Shown here piece after piece: positions 24,428 through 32,635 of a DNA stretch of 39,909 bases (the stretch's first letter is position 1; each line of letters begins with the position of its first letter). This stretch comes from Chloroflexota bacterium. GTDB taxonomy: Bacteria; Chloroflexota; UBA6077; JACCZL01. The stretch covers positions 1-39,909 of the forward strand of contig JADZEM010000046.1 of the NCBI GenBank assembly GCA_020850535.1. The letters are read 5' to 3'. The position numbers and the translations under genes were made by a program. The notes under the pieces were generated by a model. It was not told where the DNA came from and searched no databases. It saw only the letters and a program-made list of their open reading frames with translations.

Positions 24428-25306
24428 CTACCGTCTGGCGGGTACCTGGGCGGGCGCCTGGACCGGCGCCCGACCGGGCGTCCCTGGCTGCACGGCTGGC
24501 TGTCCCGGCTGGCCGGTCAGCGGGGCCGTGGACGAGGCCGGCGACCCGGCCGGCCCGACCACCGGCGAGATGTTCGGGCGTGGCGTGCTGAGCGGGCTGG
24601 AGTCGTTGCGGGACGGCTCGGCGATCGAGACCGGCTGGTTCAGCTTGCTGTAGGCAATGGTCAGGTCGAGCGCGGCGGCCATCGGCTCGCCCTGCGGCTC
24701 GATTGATGGCAGCTTGACATTCAGGATGAGCCGCTCCTGGCGGACCATCCGATCCTGCGCGCCGACCCAGACGTCGACGGTGCCGTTGAGCGACGCCAGC
24801 GCCGCACGGGCGTCCCGGTCGCTGATCGCGGGGAGCAGCGGCTCGATCAGCGGGCTGAGGTCGAGCGCGGACGTGTAGTGCTGCGCGGCGACGCCGTCCA
24901 CGGTCTCGGTGCCCACGAGCTTCACGTCACGGCCCAGGCGGGTCACGTCCGACGAGCTGATCGGCCCGACCGCCACGGCCTGCGGCGACGTCTGGCGGGA
25001 CCAGCGCGGCTCGAAGCGGGTCCGCGTGAAGACGGTGTCGCCGACCATGACAACTTCGGCCGTGAACGGCCCGAACTTGAACGACGACTTCTGCCGGTCA
25101 GGCGACGAGAGATCGCCCTCGCCCAGGATATCGACGGTGATGCCGTCCATCTTGGCGGTCCCGGCCAGCGCGAAGTGGGCCGAGTTGAAAGGCTTGATCT
25201 CGGGGGCCTGTTCGGCAGGCGCTTCCGCTGCCTCCGCCGCGAACGCGACACGTCCGGCGCTCAAGAAGAGCGTCAGCACCATCACCGCTGCCATGAGCCG
25301 CTGCAT
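24428..25306 (-). CDS. Secreted LppX/LolA-like lipid-binding protein with Pro-rich tail
   Basis: 292 residues from the ATG at 25304-25306, which has AAGGAG at 6-nt spacing; the open frame extends upstream without a site. The signal peptide is [23 protein letters not shown], with an A-x-A cleavage site and no lipobox cysteine. The middle (about 30-230) has the alternating strands of LppX/LprG and LolA-type proteins, with [43 protein letters not shown] and [19 protein letters not shown]. The last 55 residues are Pro, Gly, Ser and Gln-rich and probably disordered. Such folds carry lipids or glycolipids across the envelope; the family link is moderate. Confidence 0.75.
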   Translation of the reverse strand: MQRLMAAVMVLTLFLSAGRVAFAAEAAEAPAEQAPEIKPFNSAHFALAGTAKMDGITVDILGEGDLSSPDRQKSSFKFGPFTAEVVMVGDTVFTRTRFEPRWSRQTSPQAVAVGPISSSDVTRLGRDVKLVGTETVDGVAAQHYTSALDLSPLIEPLLPAISDRDARAALASLNGTVDVWVGAQDRMVRQERLILNVKLPSIEPQGEPMAAALDLTIAYSKLNQPVSIAEPSRNDSSPLSTPRPNISPVVGPAGSPASSTAPLTGQPGQPAVQPGTPGRAPVQAPAQVPARR

Positions 25307-25369
25307 GCACTGCTCCTTATGTCGAGATCGAGGCACGACAGCGCGTACCGTCGATCTCGGCCTGCGGCC

Positions 25370-25398
25370 AGTATATCTCAGTCTGACCCGCCTGTCCT
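25370..25398 (-). promoter_or_regulatory. Promoter of the LppX-like gene
   Basis: Reverse-strand AGGACA (25393-25398), 17-bp spacer and TATACT (25370-25375). Its -35 lies 8 bp from the target duplication of mobile element D. Confidence 0.65.
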
Positions 25399-25416
25399 GT
25401 CCCGGCCGTGGCACCG

Positions 25417-25505
25417 CGGGGCGATTGCATGTTCATTGGTGTTCCTGAAACGCCGTCGAACGAGCGGTCGGAGCTGCACGACGAGCCCATCATGCAATCG
25501 TCCTG
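25417..25505 (-). mobile_element. Short MITE-like element, copy D, with 10-bp target duplication
   Basis: 89 bp. Terminal repeats are at 25417-25432 plus one base (cggggcgattgcatgtt, 25417-25433 region; 16 of 17 to consensus) and 25489-25505 (atcatgcaatcgtcctg, 15 of 17). Flanks cgtggcaccg (25407-25416) and cgtggtaccg (25506-25515) match at 9 of 10. Its left interior is the reverse complement of the right subterminal part of copies A and C, so it is inverted and internally deleted. Sits 18 bp upstream of the next start codon. Confidence 0.8.
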
Positions 25506-25523
25506 CGTGGTACCGTTTGCGTT

Positions 25524-27605
25524 ATGTCGAACCCTTCGGAAGCCGCACGGGCTGGATCCCTGCGCGACTACGGCGCCCTCCGCGAGCAAGCCATCGAGCT
25601 GGTCCGCGCCGCTGCCGATGGACTCCCCGACGACGCCCTCGCAGCGGCGTTGTTCGGCATCATCGGTCCCAGCACGGCGGCGACCGGGGCATCGTGGACA
25701 GCGCTGCTCCCGGCGATCCTCAGCAGCGAATCAGCCCTCGAACGGCGCGACGGGCGCTGGCGGCTCGCCGAGCGTGCCCGACGCACCAACGCGCTGCTCA
25801 GGCCACCTGACCGGGCACAAGCCGCCAACAGAAGATCCGCGCCTGCCCCTGCACCCACCCCGGCTGACGCGAGCCCATCGTCGCCAGCGGCGTCGGCAGC
25901 GGTGGGGCCGGCCGCCGCGCAACTGCCGGAGTGGACGCTCGGGCCTTCGCCGTCTGAGCTGTCGACGTTCTGGCCGTCGCTGCTCGGCGCGCCGGGCAGC
26001 GACGATATCCTCGCGATGGCGCTCGTCACAACGGGGGCCGATCCACGCACGCACCGGATCGTGCGGCTGGCCATCGCCGCGTTGCACCCTGATGGGACCG
26101 TCAGCCGCCTCGATGCCCCGATCAGGGTCGAGCAGCGGCTGCCCGGCTACCTGCAGGCCGGCGCACGCACCCGCTACGACGACCTTGCCGAGGGCTACAC
26201 CTGGGACGAACTCGTTCCCAGCATGCTGGCGCTCGCCCAGGCCCGGCCGATTCACGTCTACGGCGCGGCCCGCGCACGCGTCTTCATCGCTGCCGAGCTG
26301 GAGCGGGCAGAGCTGCCCCCGCTGCCGCTGCCCCTGATCGAGGCCGACACCCTGTTGCGCGGCCTGCTGCCCGGCGACCGCAAGCCGGGGCCGGTCGCAG
26401 CCGCGCGTGAGCTGGGTGTGCCGTATCGCGAGCCGGGCGTGCCCGTGGCCGACGCCGAGGCCCTGGCGCGCGTCGTGGGCCGACTGCGCGAACGACAGCG
26501 CAGCAGCCCATCGCGCGCGGTGACCGTCGAGATCGAGGAGCAACGCGAGGGCTACCGGCCGCTGCCGTTCACCCGTGCGTGGCTCGCAAATGTCCCCGAC
26601 TGGCCCGGCGTCTACACGTTCCTGGACGAGGCCGGGCAGGCGCTGTACGTCGGCAAAGCCGTCTCGCTGGCTCGGCGGCTCGGGGACTATGTGCGCCGCC
26701 AGCCGTCGGCCCACCGCAGCCTTGATGCGCTCGCCGTGCGGACGGTGGATGTGTCGATCCGCTCAACGGCCTCCGACCTCGAAGCAGCCCTGCTCGAAGC
26801 GCGGCTGATCCGGGAGCTGCAGCCCGAGTTCAACGTCGCGCGGGGGACGCGTGCGCCGCGGACGATCATTCGGGCTGACCCCGACGCGCCCTCGCCATCG
26901 GTGCGGCTGGTGTCGGAGACCGCGGCCGATGGCGCGCGTTACTTCGGGCCGCTGACCAGCGGCAAGTCGGCCCAGACCGCCCTCAAGGCAGCGCGGGCGG
27001 CGTATCCAGACGCCTTCCTTCGCAAGCGCACGGACACCGCTGCCCAGCGGCAAGCGGTCCTGAACGTCTGCGCGCTGCTCAGCGGCCAGAAAGGACCGGC
27101 GCGCGCGCTGCTCCAGCAGCGGATGCGAGAGGCGGCGGCACGCGGCGATGCTGCCGCGGTTGCCGCCCTGCGCCAGGCGCTGCGGGATGTCCAGGCCCTG
27201 GAGCTACAGCCGTCGGTGGTGGCCGGCCTGGGGCCAGGAGCATCGCTGCTGCTCCTGGAGCCGATCGCGACTGGCTACACGCGGCTCCACCTGATCCGGG
27301 ACGGCGAGCTGCTGGTGTCGGTCAGCTGGGGCGTGTCCGCGCTTCCCAACGATCCCGACGCGCTGCGGGCGCTCGAAGCGGAGCTGCTCGCCGCGCGCGC
27401 CGAGACCAGGCCGTCGCCGCCGCCCCAGGCCATCGCTGAGCCCGAAGATGACGACTGGGACGACGATGAGTCGGCGGATGTATCCGTGCCGCCGCGGCCG
27501 TTCCACCCTGACGACTGTGCCCTGGTCATGCGCTGGCTGGCGCAGGCGCGCGGACGCATTGAGGTGGCCCGCGTGCCGCGACGGGACCACCCGGCCGACG
27601 ACTGA
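25524..27605 (+). CDS. Winged-helix / degenerate DEDD exonuclease / GIY-YIG nuclease fusion protein
   Basis: 693 residues. Order: helical winged-helix-like region (about 10-85), Pro/Ala linker, a DnaQ-like fold (about 160-320), a UvrC-type GIY-YIG domain (about 355-440), YFGP segment, UVR-like helices (about 500-550), a beta-rich segment and an acidic tail. GIY-YIG residues look intact: GVY 362-364, YVG 375-377, E425 and N437. The exonuclease core has lost its DxE (A166, V168) and the second-motif Asp (A251); D310 remains. It resembles the DnaQ-UvrC/Cho fusions that cut damaged DNA, but lacks UvrC's C-terminal nuclease. No ribosome site is seen; mobile element D ends 18 bp before the ATG. Confidence 0.85.
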   Translation: MSNPSEAARAGSLRDYGALREQAIELVRAAADGLPDDALAAALFGIIGPSTAATGASWTALLPAILSSESALERRDGRWRLAERARRTNALLRPPDRAQAANRRSAPAPAPTPADASPSSPAASAAVGPAAAQLPEWTLGPSPSELSTFWPSLLGAPGSDDILAMALVTTGADPRTHRIVRLAIAALHPDGTVSRLDAPIRVEQRLPGYLQAGARTRYDDLAEGYTWDELVPSMLALAQARPIHVYGAARARVFIAAELERAELPPLPLPLIEADTLLRGLLPGDRKPGPVAAARELGVPYREPGVPVADAEALARVVGRLRERQRSSPSRAVTVEIEEQREGYRPLPFTRAWLANVPDWPGVYTFLDEAGQALYVGKAVSLARRLGDYVRRQPSAHRSLDALAVRTVDVSIRSTASDLEAALLEARLIRELQPEFNVARGTRAPRTIIRADPDAPSPSVRLVSETAADGARYFGPLTSGKSAQTALKAARAAYPDAFLRKRTDTAAQRQAVLNVCALLSGQKGPARALLQQRMREAAARGDAAAVAALRQALRDVQALELQPSVVAGLGPGASLLLLEPIATGYTRLHLIRDGELLVSVSWGVSALPNDPDALRALEAELLAARAETRPSPPPQAIAEPEDDDWDDDESADVSVPPRPFHPDDCALVMRWLAQARGRIEVARVPRRDHPADD

Positions 27606-27609
27606 CCGG

Positions 27610-28239
27610 TCAGGAGCGCGTCGCTTCGACCACTCGCGCGGCCTGTTCCCGTCGTCCCGCGCGGATCTCGGCCAGCCGGTCGGCAAGTGTCTGCCGCTGG
27701 GTCTCGTCTTTCAGCGTCCCGAGATTGATCTCGACATTCGCCGCCGCGCCGTCCATCGCCGCGACCCCCAGCAGCGCCGCGACCGCGAGGTCGCTGGCGG
27801 CATTGACGTTGGTCTTGCCCACTGCCCGCTCGGCCTGGTCGACGACCTGGCCGCAGGCCTCGGCAAGGGCCAGCGGGACCAGCGCCGCCGCGTGTGTGGC
27901 CGACTGGATGGCACGCTGCCGCGCGGCCTTCTCCTCGTCGGTCGTGCGTGGAAGCTTGTAGGCCGCCATGACGCCGTCATACGCCGTGGCGTCCCTGGCG
28001 ATGCCATCTCGCAACTGGCTCGCAAGGTGGCCCGCTGCCTCGCGGATATCGCGGACCTCGGCATCGTGCGCCGCGTACTTCTCGCGGCCAACCGTCAGGT
28101 TGCAGACCATGCTCACCAGGGCCGCGCCGAGCGCACCGGCCAGCGCAGAGGCCGAGCCGCCGCCGGGCGTCGGGTCGCCGCTCGCGAGGCGGTCGATGAA
28201 CTGATCCACCGTCAACGTTGTCAAGCTCTCGCCTGGCAT
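27610..28239 (-). CDS. fchA: Formimidoyl-THF cyclodeaminase (FTCD C-terminal-type)
   Basis: 209 residues from the ATG at 28237-28239 (AAGG 9 nt upstream); the open frame runs much farther but only as antisense of the neighbouring gene. It converts 5-formimidoyl-THF to 5,10-methenyl-THF and ammonia. The signature PTPGGGSASALAGALGAALVSMV (about 22-44) is the start of the cyclodeaminase four-helix domain, and NVNAASDLAVAALLGVAAMDGAAANVEIN lies near the C-terminus. It pairs with the divergent glutamate formimidoyltransferase gene 105 bp away. The two correspond to the halves of animal FTCD and act in succession in histidine breakdown. Confidence 0.93.
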   Translation of the reverse strand: MPGESLTTLTVDQFIDRLASGDPTPGGGSASALAGALGAALVSMVCNLTVGREKYAAHDAEVRDIREAAGHLASQLRDGIARDATAYDGVMAAYKLPRTTDEEKAARQRAIQSATHAAALVPLALAEACGQVVDQAERAVGKTNVNAASDLAVAALLGVAAMDGAAANVEINLGTLKDETQRQTLADRLAEIRAGRREQAARVVEATRS

Positions 28240-28273
28240 GCTTCCCATCCTTACCGGTCGGCGGGCCGCCTCC

Positions 28274-28301
28274 TGGACTGCGCGCGGACCGTCCGTATAA
28301 T
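28274..28301 (+). promoter_or_regulatory. Promoter of glutamate formimidoyltransferase
   Basis: TGGACT (28274-28279), 16-bp spacer and perfect TATAAT (28296-28301). The box reads gtataatg, whose complement cattatac could serve the divergent cyclodeaminase gene. Confidence 0.7.
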
Positions 28302-28344
28302 GCTGCCACGCCGCGCCGCCTGAAATGGCCGGCCTGGAGTCGCA

Positions 28345-29274
28345 GTGCAGTTCGTCGAGTGTGTCCCGAACTTTAGCGAAGGCCGGCGTCCTGAGGTGAT
28401 CGCCGCCATTCGCGCGGCAGCGGCCGACGTTCCTGGCGTCACCGTGCTCGACCTTCATGCCGACCCGACGCACAATCGGATGGTGCTGACCTACGTTGGC
28501 TCGCCGGCCGCCGTCTCCGAGGCCGGCTTCCGCTGCGTCGAGACGGCGGCCCGCCTGATCGACATGACCGTGCACCAGGGCGAGCACCCCCGCATGGGCG
28601 CGACCGATGTGGTGCCGTTCATCCCGCTGACCGGCGTGACGATGGATGATTGCGTGGCCCTGGCGGAGCAGGTTGGACAGCGGATTGGCGACGAGCTTCG
28701 GATCCCCGTCTACCTCTACTCGCGAGCGGCCCGCCGGCCCGAGCGTGTGCGCCTGCCAGACGTACGGCGCGGCCAGTACGAGGGCATCCGTGACACTATT
28801 GAGACGGACCCTGCGCGAGCGCCGGACTTCGGTCCGGCCCGGCTGGGCACGGCCGGCGCGACGGCGGTCGGGGCACGACCGTTCCTGGTCGCCTACAACA
28901 TGAATCTGGCCACGGCGGACCTCGCCCTCGCCAAGAGCATTGCCAAGAACGTTCGCGAGTCGAGCGGCGGCCTCAAGGCCGTCCAGGCGCTCGGCATGGC
29001 GACTGGCGACCCGAACGTCGTGCAGGTGTCGATGAATCTGCTCGACACCTCGGTGACGCCCCTGCACGTGGTCTATCGGACGGTGGCCGAGCAGGCTGCC
29101 GCCGCCGGCGTCGAGGTGATCGAGAGCGAGATCGTCGGATTGCTGCCGATGGATGTCTTGATCTCGACCAGCAGAACGCACGTCAAGGCACGCGAGCTGG
29201 GGATGGACCAGATCATCGAGGCGCGCCTCTTGCAGGCACTCAGCGGAGCAGAGCCTCCGGCCGACCGAGCTTAG
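28345..29274 (+). CDS. ftcD: Glutamate formimidoyltransferase
   Basis: 309 residues from a GTG at 28345 (GGAG, 5-nt spacing). It moves the formimidoyl group of N-formimidoyl-L-glutamate to tetrahydrofolate. Recognised by QFVECVPNFSEGRRPEVI at the N-terminus, LDLHADPTHNRMVLTYVG with the catalytic-site histidine, HQGEHPRMGATDVVPFIPL, YLYSRAARRPER and LVAYNMNLATADLALAKSIAK. The length equals the transferase half of animal FTCD. The product goes to the cyclodeaminase encoded divergently. PEP carboxylase follows 56 bp downstream on the same strand. No hut genes are seen in the window. Confidence 0.95.
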   Translation: MQFVECVPNFSEGRRPEVIAAIRAAAADVPGVTVLDLHADPTHNRMVLTYVGSPAAVSEAGFRCVETAARLIDMTVHQGEHPRMGATDVVPFIPLTGVTMDDCVALAEQVGQRIGDELRIPVYLYSRAARRPERVRLPDVRRGQYEGIRDTIETDPARAPDFGPARLGTAGATAVGARPFLVAYNMNLATADLALAKSIAKNVRESSGGLKAVQALGMATGDPNVVQVSMNLLDTSVTPLHVVYRTVAEQAAAAGVEVIESEIVGLLPMDVLISTSRTHVKARELGMDQIIEARLLQALSGAEPPADRA

Positions 29275-29330
29275 CGGTCGGCCGGAGGACGCCAGCGGGA
29301 CTACTATCGGTCCAGGGAGGCGAGCGGATC

Positions 29331-32126
29331 GTGGAAGAGGCGCGCAAGGACCGATCCGCGGCCCGCGACCTGCCGGCTGACGATCTTCGGGCCGACGTTC
29401 GGTATCTCGGGTCGCTGCTTGGCGCCGTCCTGCTCGAGCAGGGCGGCGAGGCGCTGCTGGCCGCTGTCGAGCGGGCGCGGACGCGGGCCATCGAGCTGCG
29501 GGACAACCTGGACGTCGATCTCTCGGCGCTGCTGTCGCTGACCGCCGACCTCGATCCCGACCTCGCACCGTCCGTGGTGCGGGCCTTCGCCAGCTACTTT
29601 CACGTCATCAACACGCTGGAACAGGAGCACCGGCTTCGCTCGCTGCGCCAACGCCAGTTGGCCGCGCCCGACGAGCCGCTGCGCGAGTCCATCGCCGAGG
29701 CCGTCGCCGCTGTCCCAGCCGACATGCCCGTTCAGGACGTGCAAGCGTTCCTGGCGCAGTTGTGTGTCACGCCGACCTTCACCGCGCACCCGACCGAGTC
29801 GCGCCGGCGCACGGTGCTCGATCTGCTGGCCCGGTTGGGCGAGGTTGTCCGGCTCGGAGATGGGCGAACGCTGACCCGCGAGGAGCAGTCGTCACGCGAA
29901 GCCAAGATCCTCGAAGCGATCACCCTGCTCTGGCAGACCGAGGAGGTTCGGCCCCGCCGCCCGACGGTGCTGGACGAGGTGCAGACCGTCCTGTCCATCG
30001 TCGGCCCAAGCATCTTTCGGGCGACGCCGGTGATCCACCGCGAGCTGCGGCGCGCGTTTGGCGAGCGCTATCCGCACGTCCAGTTGCGAGCCGGACGGGT
30101 CGTCGAGGTGCATTCGTGGGTCGGTGGCGACCGCGACGGCAACCCGAACGTCACGCCAGAGGTGACGCGCCAGACCATTGGCCGGCATCGTTCGGTGGCG
30201 CTCACCGGCTACCTCCGTCGCGTCGAGCAGATCGGGCACGAGCTGAGCGTCGCCTCCACACGGGCGCTCATCTCCCACGATCTGGCGAACTCGCTGCGGG
30301 CCGACGCCGACGTGATGCCTGAGCTGGCGGCCGAGCTGGAGCGCCGCGCCCAGATCGAGCCGTACCGCCAGAAGCTCGGCTTCATCGAGGAGCGGCTCCG
30401 GCGGACCCAGGCGACGGCGTGGGATCTGCCGGTGCCGCCGCCAGGAGCGTACGCCAACGTCGACGAGCTGATCGCCGACGTGGAGTTGATCCGCGAGAGC
30501 CTGCGACGGGCGCATGCGGGACGATTGGCCGATGGTGCGCTGGCCGATCTCCTGACCTGCGCGCGGACGTTCGGTTTCCACTTCGCGGCGCTGGAGATCC
30601 GCCAGCACAGCGACCGCCACGAGCAGGCGCTGACCGAGATGCTGGCCGCCTGCGGCCTGGCCGACGCCTACGGCAGCCTGCCCGAAGCTGAGAAGGTCAG
30701 GCTGCTCAGCCGTCTGCTGGAAGAGGCCCGCCCGCTGCCGGTCAGCATCGCGAAGCTGAGCGCGGCGAGCCGCGAAACGGTCGCCGTCCTCGGAGTCGTT
30801 CGCGAGATCCAGGAGCGGCTGGGTCGTGACGCCTGCCCCACCTACATCGTCTCGATGACCCACGAGCCGAGCGACCTGCTCGAAGTGCTGGTGCTGGCGC
30901 AGCAGGTCGGGATCTACCCGCCGGGCGCGAACGAGGCCGGCCTGGCGGTGCGCGTGGTCCCCCTCTTCGAGACGGTCCATGAGCTGGCCCGCGCCGACGA
31001 GATCATGCAGTCGTTGCTGACCTCGCCGCCGTTTCGGCGGAACCTCGCGGCGTGGAACGACGAGCAGGAGATCATGCTCGGCTACTCCGACAGCAACAAG
31101 GACGGCGGCTCGGTCGCCTCAAGCTGGCAGCTCTACGCCGCCCAGCAGGCCCTGGCAGCCCTTTCGGCCCGCCACGCGGTCCGCTTCGTGATCTTCCAGG
31201 GGCGGGGCGGGGCCATCGGGCGGGGCGGCGGACCGATGCAGCGCGCCATCCTGTCCCAGCCGCTCGGCGCGGCCGGCGGACGGTTCAAGGTGACCGAGCA
31301 GGGCGAGGTCGTCTACGCCCGCTACGCGAACCAGCATATCGCCCGTCGCCACCTGGAGCAGATGGTCGGCGCGGTCATCCGGGCCTCGCTGGACCCGGCC
31401 GCGCGGGCCGGGCAGGCACCTGCCGATCCGACCTGGGCCACGCTGATGGACGGCATCGCGGAGCGCGGCCGGCAGGTTTACCGCGCGCTGGTCTACGAGT
31501 CGCCCCACCTGCTGCCGTTCTTCCGCGAGGCCACGCCCATCGACGTGCTCTCGCAACTGACGGTGGGCTCGCGCCCGGTCAGCCGGGGCAGCCGGGGCAA
31601 TATCGACGACCTTCGTGCGATCCCCTGGGTCTTCTCCTGGACCCAGAATCGCAGCAACCTGCCGGGCTGGTACGGCCTCGGAACGGCGCTGGCAGAGGTG
31701 GCGGCCGAGCCGGGCGGCTCCGAATTGCTGGCAGAGCTGTACCGCCGCTGGCCGTACTTCCGCTCGCTGATCGACAACACTCAGATCAGCCTGGGCGTCG
31801 CGTCGCCGCCGGTCACGCGCCTGTACGCGCAACTCGTGGCTGACCCCAAGGCCCGGAACTCGGTGCTCGCCGCCATCGAGCGCGAGTTCGACCTGACGCT
31901 GCGCTACGTCTTGCTGGCGTCGGCGCAGGATCGGTTGCTGGAGCGCGCGCCGGTCCTGCGCCGCTCGATTGCCCTGCGCAACCCGTATGTGGACCCGATC
32001 CACTGCGTGCAGGTCGAGCAGTTGCGGCAGTGGCGCGCTGATGGCAGCCGCACGGACGATCCTCGCCTGCGGACGCTGCTCCAGACCGTCAACGGGATCG
32101 CCGCCGGCCTCCAGAACACCGGGTGA
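29331..32126 (+). CDS. ppc: Phosphoenolpyruvate carboxylase
   Basis: 931 residues from a GTG at 29331, with GGGAGG about 10 nt upstream. It makes oxaloacetate from PEP and bicarbonate to refill the TCA cycle. The essential histidine is H153 in FTAHPTESRRR. VHSWVGGDRDGNPNVT, LGYSDSNKDGGSVASSW and the C-terminal QNTG are canonical. The second conserved loop reads FQGRGGAIGRGGGP at about 622-635, with Gln623 where most bacterial enzymes have His. The plant-type N-terminal phosphorylation site is absent, as usual in bacteria. It may be co-transcribed with the formimidoyltransferase gene. Confidence 0.97.
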   Translation: MEEARKDRSAARDLPADDLRADVRYLGSLLGAVLLEQGGEALLAAVERARTRAIELRDNLDVDLSALLSLTADLDPDLAPSVVRAFASYFHVINTLEQEHRLRSLRQRQLAAPDEPLRESIAEAVAAVPADMPVQDVQAFLAQLCVTPTFTAHPTESRRRTVLDLLARLGEVVRLGDGRTLTREEQSSREAKILEAITLLWQTEEVRPRRPTVLDEVQTVLSIVGPSIFRATPVIHRELRRAFGERYPHVQLRAGRVVEVHSWVGGDRDGNPNVTPEVTRQTIGRHRSVALTGYLRRVEQIGHELSVASTRALISHDLANSLRADADVMPELAAELERRAQIEPYRQKLGFIEERLRRTQATAWDLPVPPPGAYANVDELIADVELIRESLRRAHAGRLADGALADLLTCARTFGFHFAALEIRQHSDRHEQALTEMLAACGLADAYGSLPEAEKVRLLSRLLEEARPLPVSIAKLSAASRETVAVLGVVREIQERLGRDACPTYIVSMTHEPSDLLEVLVLAQQVGIYPPGANEAGLAVRVVPLFETVHELARADEIMQSLLTSPPFRRNLAAWNDEQEIMLGYSDSNKDGGSVASSWQLYAAQQALAALSARHAVRFVIFQGRGGAIGRGGGPMQRAILSQPLGAAGGRFKVTEQGEVVYARYANQHIARRHLEQMVGAVIRASLDPAARAGQAPADPTWATLMDGIAERGRQVYRALVYESPHLLPFFREATPIDVLSQLTVGSRPVSRGSRGNIDDLRAIPWVFSWTQNRSNLPGWYGLGTALAEVAAEPGGSELLAELYRRWPYFRSLIDNTQISLGVASPPVTRLYAQLVADPKARNSVLAAIEREFDLTLRYVLLASAQDRLLERAPVLRRSIALRNPYVDPIHCVQVEQLRQWRADGSRTDDPRLRTLLQTVNGIAAGLQNTG

Positions 32127-32323
32127 AGAATCTCTTCCCTGTCGCCTGTTCCCTCGCATGCGGTAACATCTGTCAGGAACGGAGGACGCCGATGGTGCGT
32201 CTGGAGCGCCTATCCGCCTGAGGTCGTCAGCACGCTTCGCAACTGCTGCGCTGCTGGGCCTACGGCAGAGAGCGGTCAAGTTCGCGAAGTTCGACGGCGT
32301 ACCGCGCCGTCCAGGGAGTGTGC

Positions 32324-32542
32324 ATGGCGAAAGGCACCGCGGTAGAGGTTGAAGGCACCGTCACTGAGGCGCTGCCGAATGCGACGTTCCGCGTCGAGAT
32401 GGACAACGGTCACATGGTGCTGGCGCACGTCAGCGGCAAGATGCGGAAGTTCTTTATTCGCATCCTGGCGGGCGACCGCGTCAAGATGGAGCTGTCCCCC
32501 TACGACCTGACGCGCGGTCGGATCACCTACCGCTTCAAGTAG
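32324..32542 (+). CDS. infA: Translation initiation factor IF-1
   Basis: 72 residues from the ATG at 32324 (AGGGAG, 5-nt spacing), exactly the usual IF-1 length; an in-frame GTG two codons earlier overlaps the ribosome site. A single OB fold that sits in the 30S A-site during initiation. Sequence marks: [44 protein letters not shown] and the ending [15 protein letters not shown]. In most bacteria infA lies in the ribosomal protein operon before rpmJ and rpsM. Here it stands alone between ppc and a reverse-strand gene, so it may be a relocated or second copy. Confidence 0.95.
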   Translation: MAKGTAVEVEGTVTEALPNATFRVEMDNGHMVLAHVSGKMRKFFIRILAGDRVKMELSPYDLTRGRITYRFK

Positions 32543-32635
32543 CAGCTGGTCCAGGTGATCCCAGGGGCGTCAGCGTTGACCGTACCGGGTCACCCGAAAC
32601 GTCGGCGAGCGTCCGAAGCGTCTATCGTCGAACGC

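Noticed and set aside
28240-29568. N-terminal extension of the cyclodeaminase reading frame to 652 residues
   Set aside because: The extra 440 residues are antisense to glutamate formimidoyltransferase; a good ribosome site and the family start lie at 28239.
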